Shown here: piece by piece, positions 1 to 5,596 of the stretch
Position numbering within the stretch: position 1 is the stretch's first letter
Layout of the letters: each line of letters starts with the position of its first letter
Assembly (NCBI GenBank): GCA_027004315.1
Contig: JALTHV010000323.1
Span: forward strand, 1 to 6,690
Length of the DNA: 6,690 nucleotides
From: Deltaproteobacteria bacterium
GTDB lineage: Bacteria > Desulfobacterota > Dissulfuribacteria > Dissulfuribacterales > UBA3076
Direction: 5' to 3'
The notes under the pieces: generated by a model
Databases searched by the model: none
What the model saw: the letters and a program-made list of their open reading frames with translations, nothing else
Told to the model about the DNA's origin: nothing
Program-made: the position numbers and the translations under genes

Positions 1-27
1 AGCTTTCAGCTTTCAGCTTTCAGCTTT
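1..27. repeat. AGCTTTC heptamer tandem repeat, cut by the window edge
   Basis: Three full copies of AGCTTTC (1-7, 8-14, 15-21) and a six-base partial copy (22-27) run head to tail without a mismatch. The array begins at the first base of the window, so its true length is unknown. It lies 31 bp upstream of the der start codon. The 8-mer TCAGCTTT recurs in the divergent spacer at 4127-4134, which suggests a repeat family scattered through intergenic DNA of this genome. No coding or regulatory role can be read from the sequence. Confidence 0.85.
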
Positions 28-58
28 ACAATAATATGTGCCCTAAAGCCAGAAAAAA

Positions 59-1438
59 ATGATACCAAAGGTTGCCCTGATAGGACGCCCCAATGTGGGA
101 AAGTCTACTCTCTTTAACAGGATCACCCGGACCCGGGATGCATTAATAGATTCCGCTCCTGGCCTCACTAGAGACCTTCGTTATGCCGAGGTCAGGTGGA
201 ATGGCCTTACAATGGAGATTATAGATACCGGGGGTATAGACAGATCTCCTGAGCAGGACCAGATGTCTAGGATTGTCCACGGACAGAGCCTAAAGGCTAT
301 AGCAGAATCCAACCTCCTGGTGATAGTCATGGACGCCAATGAGGGCCTTACTCTGGCAGATACTGAGGTCGTCAATGCGGCCCGTCTATACGAAAAACCC
401 TATATAATAGCAGCAAACAAGGTAGATAATGCACTTCGTGAGCCCTATGTGAGCGAGTTTTACGAACTAGGCGTAGTCGAGGTCATCTCTATCTCGGCCG
501 AACATGGGAGAGGAATCAATGACCTGATGACAAGGGTAGCAGATATGCTAGAGCAGGTCTACGGGCCACTAAATGAGACTGAAGAATTAATTCTCTCTCC
601 TAAAAAAAGGCGGCCCATAAGGGTGGCACTGACTGGCAGACCCAACACAGGCAAGTCCTCCTTACTCAATAGGATGCTGGGCGAACCCCGCATGATTGTG
701 ACTGATATCCCAGGTACTACCAGGGACGCCATAGATACACTCCTTGAGCGACCTGACAAGAGGGATATCCTGTTTACTGACACCGCAGGCATAAGGCGGA
801 AGGCCAGGATCAAAAATAAAATCGAAAAATTCAGTATCATTAAGGCAATAGCTGCCATCAATGCCTGTGATATAGCCCTTGTGGTAATGGACTTTTCTGA
901 GGGGATTACGGATCAGGATAAGCGGTTAATTGGCTATACAGAGAAATATGGAAAGGCATGCATTACCCTGTTCAATAAATGGGACCTAGTCCAGGGAGAC
1001 CGGTCTCTAATGAAGTGGAGGTCCCTGGAGCTGCAGGAGACCAAGCGATTTATCCCTTATTCCCCACACCTGAATATCTCGGCCCTTACAGGGAGACACG
1101 TGGATAGAATTTTGCCCTTAATAGACGATGTCTATCAGGATTTCAGTACGTTAACCACTACAGGCAGTGTCAACCGCATCTTACAGAAGGCCATAACAAA
1201 GAGGACTCCTCCCATCTCCAAGGGACACCACTTAAGACTCTACTATGCCACACAGGTGGCAGCCAACCCACCTACTCTACTGGTATTTGCGAACTATCCG
1301 GAGTTGATACCCAGTAACTACAGGCGGTTTCTGGCAAACCACTTCCGCAAAGAGTTGGGGCTGGAGCAGACCCCTATCCGGATAGTCTTTCGCAAGAAAG
1401 AGAGACGTTCCTGGTCCAGGTATCATCCCGGTGTCTGA
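59..1438 (+). CDS. der: Ribosome assembly GTPase Der (EngA), two tandem G domains plus KH-like domain
   Basis: Der is an essential bacterial GTPase that acts in the cytoplasm in late maturation of the 50S ribosomal subunit. The 459-residue product has the full family layout and length. G domain 1 shows P-loop GRPNVGKST (9-17), PGLTRD (34-39), DTGGI (56-60) and NKVD (120-123). G domain 2 shows GRPNTGKSS (193-201), PGTTRD (218-223), DTAGI (241-245) and NKWD (306-309). A KH-like RNA-binding domain follows from about residue 355 to 447, with a basic tail. The second P-loop has Thr where Val is usual, which should not disturb nucleotide binding. The start is placed at the ATG giving the expected short lead-in to the first P-loop, although no convincing Shine-Dalgarno sequence precedes it, only AGAAAAAA. 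The gene converges on the radical-SAM gene and looks monocistronic within the window. Identity is secure from the duplicated G motifs. Confidence 0.98.
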   Translation: MIPKVALIGRPNVGKSTLFNRITRTRDALIDSAPGLTRDLRYAEVRWNGLTMEIIDTGGIDRSPEQDQMSRIVHGQSLKAIAESNLLVIVMDANEGLTLADTEVVNAARLYEKPYIIAANKVDNALREPYVSEFYELGVVEVISISAEHGRGINDLMTRVADMLEQVYGPLNETEELILSPKKRRPIRVALTGRPNTGKSSLLNRMLGEPRMIVTDIPGTTRDAIDTLLERPDKRDILFTDTAGIRRKARIKNKIEKFSIIKAIAAINACDIALVVMDFSEGITDQDKRLIGYTEKYGKACITLFNKWDLVQGDRSLMKWRSLELQETKRFIPYSPHLNISALTGRHVDRILPLIDDVYQDFSTLTTTGSVNRILQKAITKRTPPISKGHHLRLYYATQVAANPPTLLVFANYPELIPSNYRRFLANHFRKELGLEQTPIRIVFRKKERRSWSRYHPGV

Positions 1439-1450
1439 ATGAAAAGCATA

Positions 1451-1477
1451 ATTCGTGTAATCTGCGAAATCTGTGGA
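1451..1477. repeat. Three degenerate 9-bp units in the convergent der/radical-SAM gap
   Basis: The units ATTCGTGTA (1451-1459), ATCTGCGAA (1460-1468) and ATCTGTGGA (1469-1477) are contiguous and fit ATYYGYGDA. They fill most of the 39-bp gap and end exactly at the radical-SAM stop codon. A related copy, ATCTGAGGA (1483-1491), lies out of phase inside the last codons of that gene. I see no hairpin with a T-tract here, so the gap holds no recognisable intrinsic terminator for either gene. The function is unknown. Confidence 0.6.
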
Positions 1478-4069
1478 TTAATATCTGAGGATTCTCAGCA
1501 TCTTTGTCGCCTCTTCAGAAAGCCCCAGGACCGATCCTATTACCTCGGTCGGCTTTAGATTAAAACGGGTGATGGACCTGAGTGTCAGATCAAGAAAGGT
1601 GCCCTCTCTGTCCATTATATCTTCAGGCCATGGATAGGGTATCGTATAGCTATCTTCTATATCCCTTCTTGTGACCGGATAGAGAGATTCTACGACCTGT
1701 TTCAGGTCTGTCACAGTCTCCTTTTCCTTACGTATCCTCTTCACTGGCCATGTTGGGCTTGAATTCAGCCTGTTGATCGAGCCTTTCACTTGAGGCCCTG
1801 TAAGGCCGGGGACATATATGAGATATCTTGCAGACTTCTGTCTTTCTAAAGGGGTCTTGGTACCCATGAGCTCCACAGGACCTATCTCGATTCCCGTAGG
1901 CATCTCTTTAAGGAGTGCGGCCTTGAGGCGATCCGGCTTCATATATTCCGTCAGGATAATCGTAAACTCCTCTGCCAGGCTCTCAATACCCAGGGATATG
2001 GGCTGTCCAAAAGACAAGCGGGGCTTTGGATGAAAACCCTGGGAATAGGCAATGGGGATCCGTGCCCTCTTTGCTGCCCGGTGTAGGATATTTACTACCT
2101 CCAGGTGTCCCAGAAATCTGGCCTCTCCCAGCTTACTGAAGGTTAAGTGATAGGTAATTGGGTTGTCCATATCTGCCTGCGTGGACTTGTGGCCAAGAGG
2201 CCGGCGATCCGGTAGCTCTGCAGAAAAAGGAGTAGGGGATCCCTCGCCTCTGTGGACCACGGGATGGATGCGTTTGAAGTCGCATACACCGCAGGACTGG
2301 CACTTCCCCTGTCTACAATCCGGGGTATAGACCTCTTTCCAGGCATTTTCCCTCTCTTTAAGCAGAAAATCATGGCTCACACCGATTGAGATATGATCCC
2401 ATGGTAGAGGGGCGTCTATATCGATTGCCTCAAGATATTTCTCCAGGTCAACTGCCTCTTGTAATGCAGCCTCTCTATAGAGGTCCAGCCTCAGACGGTC
2501 ATTCCAGGCGTCCAGCCTGGCCCCCATCTTCCATGCCCTGTAGAGGACCTTCGAGAGCCTGCGATCTCCCCTGGAAAAGATACCCTCCAGGTGACTCTGG
2601 CGGGGGTCATGCCATTTAAAGTGGAGTGCCCGGCCCCTGAGATTGTCTTTGAGCATTCTGAAGCGCTCTCTGGACTCCTGGATAGAGATCTGACGTTCCC
2701 ACTGGAAGGGCGTGTGGGATTTTGGTACAAAGGTGCCCACGCTGACAACGGCCTTTCTGCTCCTCTTGCCTCTGTATCCGCTGGCAACGACCCTCTTTGC
2801 AAGCCTGGCTATCTCCAGTACATCGGCCGTGGTCTCTGTCGGGAGGCCTATCATAAAATAGAGCTTTATATTCCTCCAGCCCAGCCCGTATGCCTGGGCC
2901 GCTGTCTGGATGAGGTCTCCTTCTGTAATGCCCTTGTTTATTACCCTCCTCAGCCTCTCACTCCCTGCCTCCGGTGCCAGTGTAAATCCGGTCTTTCTTA
3001 CTCTCTGTATCTGGGACATGATCTCTGGCGTAAGTGTCCCTACACGGAGAGAAGGAAGAGAGCATGCAATGTGTCTTGGCACGTATCTGTCCATCAAGAT
3101 ATTCAGGAGAGGCAGGAGACAGGCATAGTCACCTGTACTCAGGGAAAGCAGAGAGAGCTCTTCCCATCCGGATGCGGCAATTGCCTGTTCTGTAAGGGAA
3201 AGGACCTCTTTAGGCGCACGTTCACGTACAGGTCTATAGATGGTACCTGCCTGGCAAAAACGGCACCCGCGTGTACAACCTCTGGCTATCTCTATTCCCA
3301 GGCGATCGTGGACTATCTGCATGTACGGGACCAGAGGACGGGTTGGAAAGGGGACCCGATCCAGCTCAGGTATCACCCTGCGCCTTACGGTCCCTATCCC
3401 CGGCCTTTGGGGCTCAAGGGCAGTAAAGGAGCCGTCCTTGAGGTATCTGGGCCTGTAAAGGCCTGGCACATAGATGCCCTCTACATGGGAAAGTGCAGTA
3501 AGCACCTCATCCCTGCTGCCTCCAGTCCCTCGCCAGTCTCTTATAATGCCCAGGATCTCAGGCAGGGCCTCTTCTCCATCTCCTACCAGGATGGCATCAA
3601 AGAACCCGGCGATTGGTTCGGGATTGACTGAGCAGGTCCCTCCCCCAAGTATTATGGGCCACCCTGGGTCGCTCCTTTTCTCTGCCCAGGCAGGTATGCC
3701 TGCAAGGTCTAAGATACTTAGTATATTGCTATAACAGAGTTCATAGGGAAGGGTTATGCCAATGACATCAAAGTCACTCAGGGGATGCCGGCTTTCCAGG
3801 CCCCAGAGCGGCACTTTTTTGGCCCTTAGGAGTCTTTCAAGGTCAAGATCTGGACAATAGGCCCTGTCTGCCAAGGCCCAGGGTATCTCATTGACTATAT
3901 GGTAGAGGATGTGAAGCCCCAGGTGAGACATCCCTATTTCGTAGAGATCAGGAAAGATGAGGGCCATCTTGAGGTCTGCTTCATCCCAATCTTTGTGTCT
4001 GGCATTGATTTCGGTGCCCAGGTAACGGCTTGGTCTTCTCACTAAGGGAAAGAGATCTTCAGGTTTCAT
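1478..4069 (-). CDS. B12-binding-type radical SAM protein fused to DUF2344 (TIGR03960 + TIGR03936 types)
   Basis: This 863-residue cytoplasmic protein joins two families that are separate genes in many bacteria. Residues about 1-200 resemble the B12-binding-like N-terminus of the TIGR03960 family, with YLGTEIN (16-22), FPDLYEIGMSHLG (39-51) and LGGGTCSVNPEP (141-152). The radical SAM core follows at about 250-480 with the iron-sulfur motif CTRGCRFC (Cys265, 269, 272), which would cleave S-adenosylmethionine. A second cysteine group, Cys585, 590, 593 and 596, may hold another metal centre. After a variable linker (about 600-636) comes a DUF2344 domain (about 637-863) with FLGHLEV and SQGFHPKPRLSFG. 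The substrate is unknown; relatives are often encoded near RNase E/G or ribosomal protein genes, but here the gene stands alone, convergent with der and divergent from hom. The ATG matches the usual family start, although only a GGATC-like sequence precedes it in place of a good ribosome binding site. The family call is strong, the function open. Confidence 0.93.
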   Translation of the reverse strand: MKPEDLFPLVRRPSRYLGTEINARHKDWDEADLKMALIFPDLYEIGMSHLGLHILYHIVNEIPWALADRAYCPDLDLERLLRAKKVPLWGLESRHPLSDFDVIGITLPYELCYSNILSILDLAGIPAWAEKRSDPGWPIILGGGTCSVNPEPIAGFFDAILVGDGEEALPEILGIIRDWRGTGGSRDEVLTALSHVEGIYVPGLYRPRYLKDGSFTALEPQRPGIGTVRRRVIPELDRVPFPTRPLVPYMQIVHDRLGIEIARGCTRGCRFCQAGTIYRPVRERAPKEVLSLTEQAIAASGWEELSLLSLSTGDYACLLPLLNILMDRYVPRHIACSLPSLRVGTLTPEIMSQIQRVRKTGFTLAPEAGSERLRRVINKGITEGDLIQTAAQAYGLGWRNIKLYFMIGLPTETTADVLEIARLAKRVVASGYRGKRSRKAVVSVGTFVPKSHTPFQWERQISIQESRERFRMLKDNLRGRALHFKWHDPRQSHLEGIFSRGDRRLSKVLYRAWKMGARLDAWNDRLRLDLYREAALQEAVDLEKYLEAIDIDAPLPWDHISIGVSHDFLLKERENAWKEVYTPDCRQGKCQSCGVCDFKRIHPVVHRGEGSPTPFSAELPDRRPLGHKSTQADMDNPITYHLTFSKLGEARFLGHLEVVNILHRAAKRARIPIAYSQGFHPKPRLSFGQPISLGIESLAEEFTIILTEYMKPDRLKAALLKEMPTGIEIGPVELMGTKTPLERQKSARYLIYVPGLTGPQVKGSINRLNSSPTWPVKRIRKEKETVTDLKQVVESLYPVTRRDIEDSYTIPYPWPEDIMDREGTFLDLTLRSITRFNLKPTEVIGSVLGLSEEATKMLRILRY

Positions 4070-4073
4070 AGCC

Positions 4074-4119
4074 GATCCAGGTTAATCTGATAAGGATCAA
4101 GGGGCAAGCACAACCCCTT
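4074..4119 (-). promoter_or_regulatory. Two adjacent inverted repeats in the radical-SAM leader
   Basis: Two dyads abut just upstream of the minus-strand start codon at 4069. One pairs GATCC (4074-4078) with GGATC (4094-4098) across 15 nt. The other pairs AAGGGG (4099-4104) with CCCCTT (4114-4119) across 9 nt. In minus-strand RNA the GGAUC arm lies four bases before the AUG and is the only Shine-Dalgarno-like sequence, so pairing could limit translation. The dyads could equally be protein-binding sites or chance; neither matches a riboswitch I know, and neither has the T-tract of a terminator. Confidence 0.35.
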
Positions 4120-4169
4120 TAGCCTATCAGCTTTTTAGTATTTTAGCCTAATAGCCTATAACCTATAAT
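4120..4169. repeat. Degenerate heptamer repeat cluster in the divergent spacer
   Basis: TAGCCTA occurs three times (4120-4126, 4144-4150, 4152-4158), and CCTATAA occurs twice in tandem at exactly 7-bp spacing (4155-4161, 4162-4168). TCAGCTTT (4127-4134) is identical to the 8-mer in the left-edge AGCTTTC array. The cluster looks like a decayed 7-bp array of the same family. Its last copy creates a perfect TATAAT hexamer (4164-4169), but without a good -35 box at normal spacing. Confidence 0.55.
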
Positions 4170-4186
4170 CTAAAAGGTCCTCCTAC

Positions 4187-4215
4187 TTGCCTCATAACCT
4201 CTAAGTGTTTAGAAT
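4187..4215 (+). promoter_or_regulatory. Candidate sigma-70 type promoter for hom
   Basis: TTGCCT (4187-4192, four of six consensus bases) and TAGAAT (4210-4215, five of six) are separated by exactly 17 bp. Transcription would start near 4222 and give a leader of about 30 nt before the hom ATG. No attenuator, leader peptide rich in Thr codons, or riboswitch fits in this short leader. The call rests on consensus matching only. Confidence 0.4.
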
Positions 4216-4252
4216 AGGTAAGAAATTGAATTTTGTAATGGAGTAATAGCCC

Positions 4253-5581
4253 ATGAAAGATGCTATAAATGTAGGTCTGTTGGGTCTTGGGACCGTTGGC
4301 AGCGGGACGGCCAGGATCCTCCAGGAACAGTCAGGGCTCCTTGAACAGCGCACCGGTGTCAGGATAAGGCTTGCAAGGATCTGTGATAAGGACATTACTA
4401 CTTCCAGGGGCTTCCCTATACCCCCGGAGATCCTTACTACCGATGTAAGGTCTCTCCTTGATGACCCCGAGCTGGACATATTTATCGAGCTTATAGGTGG
4501 CATTGAGCCGGCCAAGACCTTTCTTCTTGAGGCCATTCAGAAGGGGAAGCATATAGTCACGGCAAATAAGGCCCTGCTTGCGACCCATGGCCATGAGATC
4601 TTCCGTGCAGCAGCAGCTCATGGCGTTGAAGTTGGCTTTGAGGCCAGTGTAGGTGGTGGCATACCTGTGCTAAAGGCAGTTAAAGAGGGCCTTGTTGCAA
4701 ACCGTTTTCATACCGTCATGGGAATCATGAATGGGACTGCCAACTATATACTTACCCGTATGACCAATGAGGGTATGGCCTTTCAAGACGTCTTGGCAGA
4801 GGCCCAGGCCCTGGGCTATGCCGAGGCAGACCCCACCTATGATATAGAAGGTATAGATACGGCCCACAAGCTCGTCATTATAGCCACCCTGGCTTTTGGT
4901 AACCTGATTGAGTTCTCAGATGTCTATACCGAGGGCATATCCAGGCTTTCACCCCTGGATGTCTCCTTTACAAAGGAATTTGGATACAGGATCAAGCTCC
5001 TTGCTATTGCAAGAAATACCGATGATGGGCTCGAACTCAGGGTCCATCCTACCATGATCCCGTCAGGACACCCATTGGCACAGGTCGATGGGGCATACAA
5101 TGCATTTTATCTCGTTGGCGATTCAGTAGGGAGTGTGTTGTTGTGTGGTCTGGGGGCAGGACAGATGCCTACAGGTAGTGCAGTGGTGGCTGATGTAGTG
5201 GATATAGCCAGAAATCTGGCCAAGGGGACTATTGGGAGGGTGCCGGCCTTGGGGCTTCCATGTGATGCCCTGATCCCTCTGAAAAAGAATCCGATGGATT
5301 CCCTGGTAGGACGCTACTATTTCCGGTTTTCTGCTGTAAATCGGCCAGGGGTCCTTGCCAGGATATCCGGTGTCCTCGGGGATCTGGGTATCAGCATAGC
5401 ATCAGTGGTACAGAAGGGACACGGTAAGGAGGTGTCAGTTCCTATAGTAATGCTTACACATAGGGCCAATGAAGCCAGGGTACGACAGGCCCTGAAGGAA
5501 ATAGATGCACTGGATGTAATTTCAGGAAAGACCATGGTCATCCGTATAGAGGATCTTCAGATCCTTGGAGAAAATGTCTAA
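4253..5581 (+). CDS. hom: Homoserine dehydrogenase with C-terminal ACT domain
   Basis: The enzyme reduces L-aspartate-4-semialdehyde to L-homoserine with NAD(P)H in the cytoplasm, the branch point towards threonine and methionine. The 442-residue product has the standard monofunctional length. A Rossmann nucleotide-binding motif GLGTVGSG lies at 11-18, followed by TANKALLA (103-110) and the catalytic-domain motif MNGTANYILT (159-168). EADPTYDIEGIDTAHK (191-206) contains Asp202 and Lys206, which correspond to the catalytic Asp and Lys of characterised homoserine dehydrogenases. An ACT domain spans about 354-430 (NRPGVLARISGVLGDLGISI), which in this family usually mediates feedback inhibition by threonine. 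No aspartokinase domain is fused. GGAG (4240-4243) lies nine bases before the ATG. The gene is the first of at least two in an operon, followed after 15 bp by the ApgM-like gene. Identity is secure. Confidence 0.98.
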   Translation: MKDAINVGLLGLGTVGSGTARILQEQSGLLEQRTGVRIRLARICDKDITTSRGFPIPPEILTTDVRSLLDDPELDIFIELIGGIEPAKTFLLEAIQKGKHIVTANKALLATHGHEIFRAAAAHGVEVGFEASVGGGIPVLKAVKEGLVANRFHTVMGIMNGTANYILTRMTNEGMAFQDVLAEAQALGYAEADPTYDIEGIDTAHKLVIIATLAFGNLIEFSDVYTEGISRLSPLDVSFTKEFGYRIKLLAIARNTDDGLELRVHPTMIPSGHPLAQVDGAYNAFYLVGDSVGSVLLCGLGAGQMPTGSAVVADVVDIARNLAKGTIGRVPALGLPCDALIPLKKNPMDSLVGRYYFRFSAVNRPGVLARISGVLGDLGISIASVVQKGHGKEVSVPIVMLTHRANEARVRQALKEIDALDVISGKTMVIRIEDLQILGENV

Positions 5582-5584
5582 AAA

Positions 5585-5589
5585 AGGAG
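5585..5589 (+). promoter_or_regulatory. Ribosome binding site that fixes a GTG start for the ApgM-like gene
   Basis: AGGAG begins four bases after the last base of the hom stop codon and lies seven bases before GTG at 5597. The only nearby in-frame ATG, at 5657, has no such sequence. This supports the GTG start and tight coupling to hom. Confidence 0.75.
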
Positions 5590-5596
5590 TCAAACC

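Noticed and set aside
1..27. CRISPR array
   Set aside because: The units are 7 bp and contiguous with no spacers.
1485..1498. CTGAG-GATT-CTCAG hairpin near the radical-SAM stop as a terminator
   Set aside because: The stem is only 5 bp, it lies inside the coding sequence, and no T-tract follows on either strand.
2591..3631. Open plus-strand frame of 346 codons antisense to the radical-SAM gene
   Set aside because: Its translation has no recognisable domain and is odd in composition. The opposite strand carries conserved radical SAM motifs throughout this region, so the frame is a by-product of that gene's codon use.
4179..4184. AGGAGG on the minus strand as a ribosome binding site
   Set aside because: No ATG, GTG or TTG start lies at suitable distance downstream on that strand, and the radical-SAM start is over 100 bases away.
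4070..4200. Minus-strand promoter for the radical-SAM gene
   Set aside because: TAAAAT-like -10 hexamers exist in the AT-rich repeats, but none is paired with a credible -35 box at 16-18 bp, so no specific site can be supported.
4201..4536. Minus-strand open frame of 111 codons across the hom start
   Set aside because: It covers the Rossmann motif of hom on the opposite strand and the hom ribosome binding site, and its translation is low-complexity and Ser-rich.
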